The position numbers were made by a program, and so were the translations under genes. From contig NZ_QKNX01000001.1 in NCBI RefSeq assembly GCF_005239135.1, forward strand, positions 62,001 to 126,000: a DNA stretch of 64,000 nucleotides. Direction: 5' to 3'. The DNA is from Natronomonas salsuginis (GTDB lineage: Archaea; Halobacteriota; Halobacteria; Halobacteriales; Haloarculaceae). This document shows, piece by piece, positions 1 through 7,850 of the stretch; positions within the stretch are counted from its first letter, which is position 1; each line of letters starts with the position of its first letter. The notes under the pieces are model-generated. The model was given only the letters and a program-made list of their open reading frames with translations, was not told the DNA's origin and searched no databases.

Positions 1-1
1 G

Positions 2-226
2 CTCGAAACGCTCACGGATCGCGCGCTCGACCGCGGCTTCGACGTCGATTTCCTCGATACCAAGCCGTTTCTTCGGACCGCGACGGATCTCGCGGAAATC
101 CTCGTTCGGGTCCGAACTCGGTCGAAAGCGGAGGCGATCGTCCCGCCACACCTCGCGTCGTGGGTCGCCGACTCGGACCTTGCGGTGACGGCCCACGCCG
201 ACGGGTCCCTGACGCTCCGTCGATAA
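2..226 (+). CDS. C-terminal part of an unidentified protein
   Basis: An open frame enters from the left edge and stops with TAA at 224-226, giving the last 74 residues of a protein whose start lies outside the window. Third codon positions are GC-rich and the composition is typical of the neighbours, so it looks like a real gene end. The visible part has an alternating hydrophobic/charged pattern and ends in a basic LTLRR tail. No motif that I recognise is present, so no function is assigned. Confidence 0.55.
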   Translation, partial: LETLTDRALDRGFDVDFLDTKPFLRTATDLAEILVRVRTRSKAEAIVPPHLASWVADSDLAVTAHADGSLTLRR

Positions 227-267
227 CCGACAGATCTTATACGGTGTCGGCGACAATCTCGTGACGT

Positions 268-349
268 GGTGGGATGGCAGAGTGGACTATTGCGTCTGCC
301 TTGAAAGCAGATGGCGCAAGCCTCCTGGGTTCGAATCCCAGTCCCACCG
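268..349 (+). tRNA. tRNA-Ser (UGA anticodon)
   Basis: The acceptor stem GGTGGGA (268-274) pairs with TCCCACC (342-348), followed by discriminator G349. The anticodon stem TCTGC/GCAGA (295-299 and 307-311) encloses loop CTTGAAA, placing anticodon TGA at 302-304. A long variable arm with a 3-bp stem (GGC-GCAA-GCC) is typical of serine tRNAs. The T stem CTGGG/CCCAG (325-329 and 337-341) with loop TTCGAAT is perfect. CCA is not encoded. A TATA-like CTTATAC lies about 30 bases upstream, the usual spacing for an archaeal tRNA promoter. Confidence 0.94.
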
Positions 350-546
350 TTGCTGTCTCGTTAGTTGTGGATTCGAGCCCTGAGAGTCGCAGCCCCGAGC
401 GAAGCGAGGGGATCGTCTCTCTCCGGTTCGAATCCCAGTCCCACCGTCGCTGTCTCGTTAGCTGTGGATTCGAGCCCTGAGAGTCGCAGCCCCCGAGCGA
501 AGCGAGGGGGATCGTCTCTCTCCGGTTCGAATCCCAGTCCCACCGT
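328..546 (+). repeat. Tandem copies of the tRNA-Ser 3' tail
   Basis: The last 23 bases spanning the T loop, acceptor strand and discriminator of tRNA-Ser (328-350) recur exactly at 425-447 and 524-546. They are embedded in a tandem unit of about 97-99 bp. The two full units differ by a few substitutions and by one extra base in each of a C-run and a G-run. Duplicated tRNA 3' ends are the usual scar of site-specific integration (att sites), but tandem slippage could also give this. The copies lack the 5' half and cannot be tRNAs. No integrase is nearby, and the remaining 547-629 holds only the promoter region of the next gene. Confidence 0.85.
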
Positions 547-629
547 CTCTCGACGTACGGCTGACGTACCACGGCCACAAATCGGCCCCCGGCACGGACT
601 TTATCACCGCTGAATCCGTACTATCGGCC

Positions 630-2606
630 GTGAGTACGCGAACGAGCGCCCTCGATGACCTCATCTTCGGCGTCGACATCCAAAGCGGCGATATCCGCGG
701 TGACGCACCCGCATACGCCGTCGTCGCCTACGACGGGGAGTCGATCGACCGGGACGTCGTTTCGTTGCGGAAACTGCACCGCCGCATCGACGGCGAGCAG
801 CCGGCGATCGTCGCGACGGACAACACCTTCGAGCTGGCCGAAGACAAAGCCGCACTCGTCCACTTCCTGCGGGGACTTCCTTCCGGAACGAAACTCGTGC
901 AGGTGACCGGCGACGAACGGCCGGAGCCGCTCTCTCGGGTCGCCGCCCGACACGGCGTTCCCTACGGCAAGGCGCCGATGAAGGAGGCCGAGGCGGCCGC
1001 CAGACTCGCGGCGCGAAACGTCGGCTACGAGGTCTCGGCGTTCACGAACACGACGACCGTCAAGGTCTCCCGAGGGCGCTCGACGGGGAGCGGCGGGTGG
1101 AGCGAGGACCGATTTACGCGCCGCATCCACGGCTCGGTCAAGACGACTGCCCGAGATGTCGAATCGAAACTCGACGAGGCCGCACTGGAGTACGAGCGCG
1201 AGGTGACCGAGAAGTACGGCGGCTACTCGCGGGCCGTCTTCGAGGTCGAGGCGACGCCCGACGAGATCCCTGTCTCGGCGCGCCGGTCCGGCGACACCCG
1301 CATCGAGATCGAGCGCGAGCGCCGCGACGGGATCGAGTACCGCCCGCTCGCGAAGCGGCGCGATCACGTCGTGGTCGGCATCGATCCCGGCACGACCACG
1401 GCGGTCGCGCTGACCGATCTCGACGGGACGGTGCTCGACGTGTGGTCGAGCCGAACCGCCGACACCGCGACCGTGATCGAGTGGATCATCGAACACGGTC
1501 GACCGATCGTCGTCGCGGCCGACGTCGAACCGATGCCCGAGACCGTCGAGAAGATCCGTCGGAGCTTCGACGCGGCGGGGTGGATCCCCCAGCGCGATCT
1601 CTCGGTGGACAAGAAGCTCCATCGGACGCGCGAGGAGGCCTACGACAACGATCACGAGCGGGACGCGATGGCCGCCGCGCTGTTCGCCTTCGACGACCAC
1701 GAGGATCAGTTCGAACGGATCGCTGCGAAGGTCCCACCGCAGTTCGATCGCGGGGAGGTCATCGCCCGTGTCGTTGCCGGCGAGGAGAGCGTCGAGGCCG
1801 TCTTGAATGCGATGCGCGACGATGACGACTCCGAGGAGGAATCGACGGCGCACGATCCTCGCGAGCTGACCGACGAGGAGCGAACGATCAAGCGGCTCAA
1901 GACGAGGGTCGAACGGCTCGAAGGGCACGTCGATCGGTTGAACGACACCGTCTCGCGGAAGGACGACCGGATCGCCGAGCTGGAGTCAGAACTGTCGGAC
2001 GCCCGTCGCGAGGAGCGCCGCGAGGCCAGAGAGCGCCGCGAGGTGACGCGACTGGAGCGCGAGACCGAGCGTCTCAAACGCGAGCTCGCCGAGGAGGAGG
2101 GGAAAAACGAACGCCTCGACGACAAACTGGAGCGGCTCAAGGAGCTGTGGAAGCTCGATCACTCGAACTTCGCGGACGTGGCGGAAAAAAAGCGCGGGCT
2201 CGTTTCGGTCAAGCCGATCGAGCAGTTCACCAAGGACGCCATCGAGCGCGCCGACGACGCCTACGGGATCGCCCCTGACGACGTGATCTATCTTCGCGAC
2301 GCGAGTGGTGCGGGTCGAGAGACGGCCGAGCAACTGGCGGCGTACGAACCGCGCGTCGTGCTCCGCGACGGTGGCCTCTCCGAGCAGGCCGACGAGATCC
2401 TCTTCGAACACGGGATTCCGGTCGGCCCCGCCTCGGACGTGTCCATCCAGGAGATCGACGAACTCGCGGTGGCTCGCGAGCGCGAGGTCGAGGCGGTCAT
2501 CGAGGCGTGGCGCGACCGCGCCGAGGAGCGCCGACGCGACCGGAAAGCGGCCGAGATCGACCAACTGATCAGCGAACACCGGGCCCGAAACCCCGAGGAG
2601 AGCTGA
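630..2606 (+). CDS. DUF460 family RNase H-fold protein with coiled coil
   Basis: This 658-residue protein starts at GTG 630. It has the layout of the archaeal DUF460 family. An N-terminal domain is followed by an RNase H-like segment near residues 245-350 containing VVVGIDPGTTTAVAL, with an Asp early in the first strand as in RuvC/YqgF-type folds. A very charged coiled coil spans roughly 415-515 (runs of ERLERE-type heptads), and a C-terminal domain follows. The family is widespread in archaea and suspected of a nucleic-acid role, but its biochemical function is not established. It stands alone, downstream of the tRNA-Ser tail repeats. The GTG start fits the preceding noncoding stretch, and no other in-frame start lies close by. 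Confidence 0.85.
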   Translation: MSTRTSALDDLIFGVDIQSGDIRGDAPAYAVVAYDGESIDRDVVSLRKLHRRIDGEQPAIVATDNTFELAEDKAALVHFLRGLPSGTKLVQVTGDERPEPLSRVAARHGVPYGKAPMKEAEAAARLAARNVGYEVSAFTNTTTVKVSRGRSTGSGGWSEDRFTRRIHGSVKTTARDVESKLDEAALEYEREVTEKYGGYSRAVFEVEATPDEIPVSARRSGDTRIEIERERRDGIEYRPLAKRRDHVVVGIDPGTTTAVALTDLDGTVLDVWSSRTADTATVIEWIIEHGRPIVVAADVEPMPETVEKIRRSFDAAGWIPQRDLSVDKKLHRTREEAYDNDHERDAMAAALFAFDDHEDQFERIAAKVPPQFDRGEVIARVVAGEESVEAVLNAMRDDDDSEEESTAHDPRELTDEERTIKRLKTRVERLEGHVDRLNDTVSRKDDRIAELESELSDARREERREARERREVTRLERETERLKRELAEEEGKNERLDDKLERLKELWKLDHSNFADVAEKKRGLVSVKPIEQFTKDAIERADDAYGIAPDDVIYLRDASGAGRETAEQLAAYEPRVVLRDGGLSEQADEILFEHGIPVGPASDVSIQEIDELAVAREREVEAVIEAWRDRAEERRRDRKAAEIDQLISEHRARNPEES

Positions 2607-2740
2607 TCGATCCCCGTGTGCGCAACCCTGGGACGTACGGCGTCCGGTGGTTCTCGTGTTGTTCTCCTCGGCTATCTGCTGGTGCTCGTGAACGAAGCCG
2701 CCCCTATCGAAACGCGATAACCACACGTAGAGCTATTCAA

Positions 2741-3364
2741 CTGTCTGACGCCCGTCTCCGGTGTACGAACCGACGCGGTTTCGTCGCGCTCGTCGGGACC
2801 ACGTCCATCGCCGGGTGTGCCAGGCCGCTAGACGACGACGCGCCCGGGCAGCTCCGACTGGCCGTGCGCAACGAGCGGCCCGAACCGGTCTCGGTACGGG
2901 TGGTCGTTACCGGCGACGACGGAACGGTGTACGACGAGGAGGCCGACTCGATCGCGCGTGGCGTCGCACGCTCTTTCGAGGTCGAGGTCGGATCGACTGG
3001 TCGCCACGAGGTGACCGTCTCCCACGACGACTGGCGCGGACAACTCGCGTGGGACACCGGGACGTGTGCCTGCTTCGAGGGTACCGTCGTCGTCACGCCC
3101 GACAGTATCGACGCCGCCGGCGAATGTGTCGAACAGCGCTACGGCGTTCGATCCGGTATCGATCAGCCCCGTCCCACCGGCTCACCGCTCGAGAACGACC
3201 TGGACAGCGTTGGCGTTCCGGAGAGCGCGATCGCGACCGCAGCGAGACCGAACGCGACGACGCCCGCGAGGCCGACCGGGCTCGCGACGAGTTCGCCGAG
3301 CACCGCGTCGTCAGTCGCAGCGTACGCGACGACGAATCCCGCAGCGCCATTGAACACACCGTGA
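2741..3364 (+). CDS. Putative Tat-type lipoprotein with no clear start or stop
   Basis: The frame contains a recognisable export signal, NRRGFVALVGTTSIAGC: twin arginines, a hydrophobic stretch and a lipobox ending in Cys. About 130 residues with a beta-rich look follow (VRNERPEPVSVRVVVTG). No ATG or GTG precedes the signal in frame until 2507, inside the previous gene. The nearest upstream candidates are CTG at 2741 or ATT at 2735, so the given start is a guess. The frame also has no stop near its natural end: it runs to 3364, about 200 bases antisense into the convergent CPBP gene. Both oddities suggest a frameshift, a lost start codon or a decaying gene. If expressed it would be a lipid-anchored surface protein of unknown role. 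Confidence 0.45.
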   Translation: MSDARLRCTNRRGFVALVGTTSIAGCARPLDDDAPGQLRLAVRNERPEPVSVRVVVTGDDGTVYDEEADSIARGVARSFEVEVGSTGRHEVTVSHDDWRGQLAWDTGTCACFEGTVVVTPDSIDAAGECVEQRYGVRSGIDQPRPTGSPLENDLDSVGVPESAIATAARPNATTPARPTGLATSSPSTASSVAAYATTNPAAPLNTP

Positions 3365-4029
3365 ACGAGCGCCGCCGCGATCGCCGACTCGGCGCGGACG
3401 ACGACGTACGTGTACACCGGCGAAAACGAGACGCAGGCGACCGTCATGGCGACCACGCCGACCGTCGGAAACGACGGATAGTTGTACCCCGCGACGATCA
3501 CCGGCGCGTGCCAGATTCCCCAGAGTGCCCCGATCCCGACGGAAGCCTTCCAAAATCCCAACGGAGCCAACTCCCACAGCAGGTAGCCGCGCCAGCCGAA
3601 CTCCTCGCCGAACGCGAAGAGCGCGTTCACCGTTGTTCCGAGCGCGAGGACGAGTCCGAACGTCACGGCCACGCCGGGCAGTCCCGCCGGCAACGCGACG
3701 CCCGGCAACGGATCGACCGTCGGATCGAATCCCACGCCGGGTACGGCGACTGCAAGGGGCAGCGTCACCCCCACCAGCGGGAGAGCGACCACGGCTGAGG
3801 CCGCGAGGCATCGAGCCCGACCGATTCTGAGGCCGACGTCCGACAGCGGAATCCCCCGAGTGAGACAGACGACGAGCCCCGCGACCATCGGCGAGAACAT
3901 GTAGATCGGTGCGAGCGCGATCGGGCTGATCTCGATGGCTCGCGAGACGAGCGTGAGCCCGACTGCGGCGGCGGCGAGCACACCAACGAAGAGAGTCAGG
4001 CGGTTCGGATTCGGATTTGGACGCGTCAT
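3163..4029 (-). CDS. CPBP family intramembrane metalloprotease
   Basis: This 288-residue polytopic membrane protein (about eight hydrophobic segments) carries the three signature motifs of the CPBP/Abi family: EEFGWRGYLL, GIWHAP and HGVFN. These supply the Glu and His residues of the membrane-embedded active site. In eukaryotes the family processes CAAX prenyl proteins; in prokaryotes its substrates are mostly unknown. The frame is open far upstream, but the segment before the ATG at 4029 is arginine-rich shadow sequence, so this ATG is preferred. It follows a small membrane protein gene by about 20 bases on the same strand, so the two are probably co-transcribed. Confidence 0.86.
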   Translation of the reverse strand: MTRPNPNPNRLTLFVGVLAAAAVGLTLVSRAIEISPIALAPIYMFSPMVAGLVVCLTRGIPLSDVGLRIGRARCLAASAVVALPLVGVTLPLAVAVPGVGFDPTVDPLPGVALPAGLPGVAVTFGLVLALGTTVNALFAFGEEFGWRGYLLWELAPLGFWKASVGIGALWGIWHAPVIVAGYNYPSFPTVGVVAMTVACVSFSPVYTYVVVRAESAIAAALVHGVFNGAAGFVVAYAATDDAVLGELVASPVGLAGVVAFGLAAVAIALSGTPTLSRSFSSGEPVGRG

Positions 4030-4049
4030 GTGGGCGCTCCGGTGTGCGG

Positions 4050-4487
4050 TTACTGCGACAGGTACCAGCCGAATAAAAGTGGCGAGCAAAGCAGGGTGAG
4101 CGGAACGGCGATCCAGACCCGTCCGGCCAGAACGTCGTACTGCCCGATCGTCGCCGAAACCGGCGTCCCCTCGACGTATCCGACGACGAACTCGAAACCG
4201 ACCGTGAGCACGGTCCACAGCATCCCGACGAACACGAGCTCCCCATACGCGTACTCGATCGGAGTCCACCGAAAGTAGAGCGCCGAAATACCCCCGATCG
4301 CCACGACCAACAGCCCCGTGCTCAGGACGTGCGCGGCGTACTCGTCCATACGGGGGATCAGTAGTAGCTCTCGAACCCCGCCGTTGAGAACCGCGACGAC
4401 GGCCATGACGACCCAGACGGCGAGCGGATAGCCGAACGTGTGTGCCCGAACCCCCACCTGTAGCCAGCTCAGCGGAGCCATACTCAC
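4050..4487 (-). CDS. Four-helix membrane protein of unknown function
   Basis: The 145-residue product has four clear hydrophobic segments, for example PLAVWVVMAVVAVLNGG and IAVPLTLLCSPLLFGWYL, separated by short charged loops. I do not recognise a named family. It lies just upstream of the CPBP protease gene on the same strand with a 20-base gap, suggesting an operon and perhaps a shared membrane role. A slightly shorter start at the second Met (third residue) is equally possible. Confidence 0.7.
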   Translation of the reverse strand: MSMAPLSWLQVGVRAHTFGYPLAVWVVMAVVAVLNGGVRELLLIPRMDEYAAHVLSTGLLVVAIGGISALYFRWTPIEYAYGELVFVGMLWTVLTVGFEFVVGYVEGTPVSATIGQYDVLAGRVWIAVPLTLLCSPLLFGWYLSQ

Positions 4488-4614
4488 CCTTCCCTCGCGG
4501 CGGTACGAAAAAACGGTGTGGGTCGTTTGCAGTCCCCAGGAACGCCACCGCGAGTTCGCGGGGTTCGGCGGGCGGTTAGCGCCCCGGTCGTGGGGCGGAC
4601 GCTGGCGAACCGGC

Positions 4615-5679
4615 TCAGGCCGCAGTCCGATGGTCGATGGGATCTTCGAGTTCCCCCATCACCGATTCGAGCACGTCGGTCGCAGTGAGCAGTCCGACCG
4701 CCTCGCCGCCTTCGAGGACGAGCGCAAGTTCCTGCTCTTCGGCCTGAAACTGATCGAACGCATCGCTTGCGTTCGTCTCCGCCGCCATCGTCATCGGCGG
4801 CGTGGCGATCGCCGCGAACGACAGCTCACCCGAACGCAGGTCCTCGAAGTGGTCGATGATCGACGGGGCGTACACGGTCCCCTCGAAGTCGGTCAGCGTC
4901 TCACCGACGAGCGGAAACCGGGTGTGCGGCGTGTTTCGAATCCGTTCGAAGTTTTCCTCGGGAGCGCTCGTCGTCGAGAGGGCGACGATGTCGTCGGCCG
5001 GAACGATGATCTCGTCGATCGGGAGTTCGCCCACGTCGAGCGCGCTGAGCACCTCTTCGCGCCGCTCCTCGGGGAGTTCGCCCTCCTCTAAGAGCGAGTT
5101 GAGACGGGTTCGCAACTGCGCGCGCGATTCGAGGACGTCCTCCTCGGTTTCGAGCCACGCGCCGGTCATCTCGATGCCGAACAGCTTGAGCGTGGCCTTG
5201 GCGATCCAATCGCCGAGCGTGATGAGCGGCGAGATGAGCCGGTTGAACCAGTACAACGGAGCCGCACCGTAGCGACAGACCAGCCGAGAACGCTCGACGC
5301 CCAGGTAGGTCGGCGTCTGCTCGCCATGGGTGAGATGCAAGAGGTTGATGATCGCGAACGCGATGAGTGCGCCGGCCCCGATCGAGGCGAGCGGCGTGTC
5401 GGTAAAGTACGGCTCGAACAGGGCAGCCAGCGCCGGTTCGGCCACGATCCCGACCGCGATGCTCGACGCCGTGATGCCGACCTGACACGTCGTCAGGTAG
5501 ATCTCCAGATTCTGCGTCATCTCCCATGCCCGCTCTAGGGCCGCGTTTCCGTCAATGAACTCCTGTTTGCTGAACTGACGGGCACGAGTCAGCGCGAACT
5601 CGATAGCGACGAAGAAGCCGTTCGTCAAGATGAGAGCGAGACCAGCGATCAAGCGAAGGCCGAGTTCGATCGGGGTCAT
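4615..5679 (-). CDS. CNNM/DUF21 transmembrane protein with CBS domains (hemolysin-C-like family)
   Basis: The 354-residue protein begins with a DUF21/CNNM transmembrane domain (residues 1 to about 190; typical start with NGFFVAIEFALTRAR) followed by a CBS-domain pair (about 205-340). The C-terminal CorC/HlyC domain found in many relatives is absent. Members are linked to magnesium or other divalent cation transport; bacterial ones were first named hemolysin C. The ATG at 5679 is preferred because the membrane domain begins right after it. A decayed antitoxin tail lies immediately upstream (5689-5799), marking the edge of an accessory islet. Confidence 0.88.
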   Translation of the reverse strand: MTPIELGLRLIAGLALILTNGFFVAIEFALTRARQFSKQEFIDGNAALERAWEMTQNLEIYLTTCQVGITASSIAVGIVAEPALAALFEPYFTDTPLASIGAGALIAFAIINLLHLTHGEQTPTYLGVERSRLVCRYGAAPLYWFNRLISPLITLGDWIAKATLKLFGIEMTGAWLETEEDVLESRAQLRTRLNSLLEEGELPEERREEVLSALDVGELPIDEIIVPADDIVALSTTSAPEENFERIRNTPHTRFPLVGETLTDFEGTVYAPSIIDHFEDLRSGELSFAAIATPPMTMAAETNASDAFDQFQAEEQELALVLEGGEAVGLLTATDVLESVMGELEDPIDHRTAA

Positions 5680-5688
5680 GGTGCCTCG

Positions 5689-5799
5689 CTACTTACTCTC
5701 GAAGTAAATACGCACGGAAGTCCGCTGATTTTGGGTGACATCTGGGCCGGGGCTTTCGGGACGATCGATCGCCTCGCGAAAGTCTCGCTGTGGGCCATC
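5689..5799 (-). pseudogene. Relic C-terminus of a DUF433-like antitoxin
   Basis: Read on the minus strand, this stretch encodes DFREAIDRPESPGPD before continuing to a TAG at 5689-5691. The same motif ends the intact antitoxin 600 bases away (HFRESIDRPEGVDPD). At DNA level, 17 bases at 5755-5771 match 6377-6393 exactly. No start codon and no N-terminal antitoxin domain can be found upstream, so this is read as the remnant of an older paralogous toxin-antitoxin unit. The remainder of 5800-5907 shows nothing I can assign. Confidence 0.5.
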
Positions 5800-5907
5800 C
5801 ACGCTCCACGAGCCGAGGATTTGGTTGCGTGACAGGGACGAGTTACTGACGAATTCGCCGATACCGTTGTCGGTGCAATAGCGATGTGTTTCCAGTAATG
5901 CGAGATA

Positions 5908-5959
5908 TACGCCCGGAACACTACCGGGTGAAAATCTACTAGTAGGCTCTGTGGAAGTG
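5908..5959. repeat. Palindromic repeat, copy 1
   Basis: This is a 52-bp element starting TACGCCCGGAACACTA. It holds two inverted repeats: CCCGG-aacacta-CCGGG and the perfect palindrome CTACTAGTAG. It matches copy 2 (7270-7321) at about 46 of 52 positions. It lies 47 bases past the stop codon of the DUF5615 toxin, on that gene's 3' side. Confidence 0.8.
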
Positions 5960-6006
5960 TATTAGATGATTTGAGGTGCTTAAACTTGTGAAATCAACGT
6001 CTCTGC

Positions 6007-6351
6007 TCAAACCCATGGATCGAGTTCCTCACGTCCACCGAACGAATTTCGACTCTGGTACGCGTCGGTCATTGTAATAAGACCGGCTGCAACCTGGTAC
6101 GCAGGCATCGTATCGTCGTAGAGGAGAACGAGACCAGCGTGAGCCTCTGGTGATAATCCGCCGAAATCTTTCACGTCACTCGTCACGATAATCAGTTCGT
6201 GGTCTCGGGCATACGGAAGGACATCGGCTTCATCGTCAGCCCCTTGCCAGAGCGCGTCACGGACGTGCTCGGCGTAGATCCCTTCCTTCTCCAAATACGT
6301 CGCCGTCTTCGGATCGATGTTCTCATCCAGTAGAAAGCGCCACCCGCTCAT
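6007..6351 (-). CDS. DUF5615 family PIN-like toxin
   Basis: The 114-residue protein contains the family opening FLLDENIDPKTATYLEKEG, with the early Asp, then IIVTSDVKDFGG, which supplies a second acidic cluster. DUF5615 proteins have a compact PIN-like fold and are predicted RNases acting as toxins. The antitoxin gene immediately upstream ends TGA at 6353-6355; this ATG begins one base later, so the pair is translationally coupled. An alternative ATG at 6363 would overlap the antitoxin by 11 bases. The nuclease role is inferred from the family and from the pairing with DUF433. Confidence 0.85.
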   Translation of the reverse strand: MSGWRFLLDENIDPKTATYLEKEGIYAEHVRDALWQGADDEADVLPYARDHELIIVTSDVKDFGGLSPEAHAGLVLLYDDTMPAYQVAAGLITMTDAYQSRNSFGGREELDPWV

Positions 6352-6352
6352 T

Positions 6353-6646
6353 TCAGGCGGCATCGGGATCGACGCCTTCGGGACGATCGATCGATTCGCG
6401 GAAATGTTCCATGGCGTCGTCGCGCTCCTCTGTTACCTCACGCATCTCTCGTGGGTGGTCGTGGTAGTACGCCAGCGCGTGATACACGTCGGCCACGTCG
6501 AGATCGTACCGATCGGCAACAGCCTCGGGGTCTTCCCCGCGTTCTTCGACGAGGGCGTACACCTGACGGACGCTGATCCGGCGGCCACGCACGTGCGGTT
6601 CGCTTATGAGATCGCGTGCGATCCGTCGGGAATCTCCCTCGGACAT
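6353..6646 (-). CDS. DUF433 family antitoxin
   Basis: The 97-residue protein carries the DUF433 helix-turn-helix core: ISEPHVRGRRISVRQVYALVEERGEDPEAVADRYDLDVADVYHAL in outline, about residues 14-60. An acidic, helical C-terminus follows that probably wraps the toxin. DUF433 proteins are known partners of DUF5615 and other PIN-like toxins and usually bind their own promoter. The start at 6646 gives a normal family length. Its C-terminal motif is echoed by a relic fragment at 5689-5799. Confidence 0.85.
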   Translation of the reverse strand: MSEGDSRRIARDLISEPHVRGRRISVRQVYALVEERGEDPEAVADRYDLDVADVYHALAYYHDHPREMREVTEERDDAMEHFRESIDRPEGVDPDAA

Positions 6647-6779
6647 ACCTACACGTTGCTGCTACTCCCGCAAAAGCATACTGCTGACTGGGATGTTGAG
6701 ATATGAAGAATACACAAATCATTCTTAATGAGTTGATTTCAACTCGAATACGCTGAGTCAGCCGTTCGGTGAAGTCTGC

Positions 6780-6965
6780 TTATTGCTCAGCAGATTTCAT
6801 CGCATCCCAAAGAAAACCAACCCCACTGAGAGCAACACCCCCTCCAAAAATGACATAGAACAGAGACCAAGTTAGACTATCCTGTGTGAAAGCAGTAGCC
6901 GCTTGAATTAGACCTAATACAATCATTCCAATTGCAAGGAATTTCCGAGTTTGTACTGACATCAT
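6780..6965 (-). CDS. Small two-helix membrane protein
   Basis: The 61-residue product has two hydrophobic segments (FLAIGMIVLGLIQAATAF and WSLFYVIFGGGVALSGVGFLW), a short acidic loop and a charged C-terminus. Its codons are markedly AT-richer than the rest of the window, suggesting recent acquisition. It sits between the two toxin-antitoxin pairs on the same strand. No named family is recognised; single or paired short membrane helices are common cargo of archaeal mobile islets. Confidence 0.6.
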   Translation of the reverse strand: MMSVQTRKFLAIGMIVLGLIQAATAFTQDSLTWSLFYVIFGGGVALSGVGFLWDAMKSAEQ

Positions 6966-7361
6966 AACTGATGCCTAGGCCGCTTTATCAAAAACGCACC
7001 GTGAGACTACTCGGTGTATCCCCTATACCGATTGATCTAGCTGGCGGATCATATAACCCACCTAAGACGAGCATTAAATCATAGGGCTAGTATAGAATAT
7101 GCGAGTGCATATGTTCCGCCGGGAGACATCATCCCAATCATCCATTGTCAGCTATTCGTCGATAATACGATGGTAGAACAGCTCTCGGTAGGTATCTTGA
7201 TTAACCCCTACCTCAGCAGAAATAATTTTGATATTATTCAAAAATATTTCTCATAACATACTGAAAATGTACGCCCGGAACACTACCGGGCGCGAATCTA
7301 CTAGTAGGCTCGACGGAAGTGAAATTGGGTGTTAGAGGCCTTCTATCCGTCGGAAAGACTA
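6966..7361. other. AT-rich noncoding stretch between toxin-antitoxin units
   Basis: No credible gene is seen here on either strand. Base composition drops well below the window average, with runs such as GATATTATTCAAAAATA near 7230. The only structured feature is the palindromic repeat at 7270-7321, 40 bases from the stop of the DUF3368 toxin. The sequence probably came in with the neighbouring units. Confidence 0.6.
7270..7321. repeat. Palindromic repeat, copy 2
   Basis: This is the second 52-bp copy. It has the perfect 6-bp stem GCCCGG-aacacta-CCGGGC and the palindrome CTACTAGTAG. Like copy 1 it lies just 3' of a minus-strand toxin gene (the DUF3368 stop is at 7362). It is 1362 bases from copy 1 in the same orientation. 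Confidence 0.8.
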
Positions 7362-7850
7362 CTAATCGGCTTCAGAGAGAATCTTTTCGTACAAGTCATC
7401 AGAAATCCAGAATCCAACTTCACGGAGGGCCTCCAGTTCGTGCTCCAGGTTCACTACGCCGGTCTTTGCTCCGCGAAGCAGAATGCCGATCACGCCCGTG
7501 ACGTTCAGGTCGTGTCTGCGGGCGACGCGCCGTCCGTCGCGCTCGTCGAGGAGCACGAGGTCGGCATTCTGCTCGACAGCACAGCAAATCGCCGCTGTCT
7601 CACCGAGGTCGAGTTCGTGGAAGAGTTCCACGAACAAGTCCGAGCGTTCCACCTCCACGAGATGTAGAAGTCCGTCGTCGCGCAACTCACGGAGCGCCTC
7701 CAGTCCATCTTCCCCATCGGTAAGTTCGTTCCAAACCTGCTGTGGAACCGTAACCTCGGAGAACTGCGATTCGAGGAGCTCAAGCCGCTCGATGAGTGCG
7801 AGATTCAGGAGTGGCGACGTGTCAGAAACGACCAGCCCGCTATCGGGCAT
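7362..7850 (-). CDS. DUF3368 family PIN-domain toxin
   Basis: The 162-residue PIN protein begins with VVSDTSPLLNLALI (first catalytic Asp). It has a central acidic residue in LDLGETAAI and LVLLDERDGRRVA (further Asp/Glu ligands), then TGVIGILL, as in DUF3368 proteins. These are Mg-dependent RNase toxins. The ATG at 7850 overlaps the last 11 bases of the UPF0175 antitoxin gene, so translation is coupled. The open frame extends upstream, but that part is the antitoxin gene in another frame. Confidence 0.88.
   Translation of the reverse strand: MPDSGLVVSDTSPLLNLALIERLELLESQFSEVTVPQQVWNELTDGEDGLEALRELRDDGLLHLVEVERSDLFVELFHELDLGETAAICCAVEQNADLVLLDERDGRRVARRHDLNVTGVIGILLRGAKTGVVNLEHELEALREVGFWISDDLYEKILSEAD

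Noticed and set aside
328-546. Possible CRISPR array from the regular 97-99 base spacing
   Set aside because: Whole units including the spacers are repeated, there are only three tails, and the repeat is tRNA sequence.
237-613. Several small frames over the tRNA-Ser tail repeats
   Set aside because: They only translate the tRNA and its repeated tail (typical SGSNPSP-like strings) and are artefacts.
621-1928. A 435-codon minus-strand frame opposite the DUF460 gene
   Set aside because: Shadow of the DUF460 gene; no start context, no motif.
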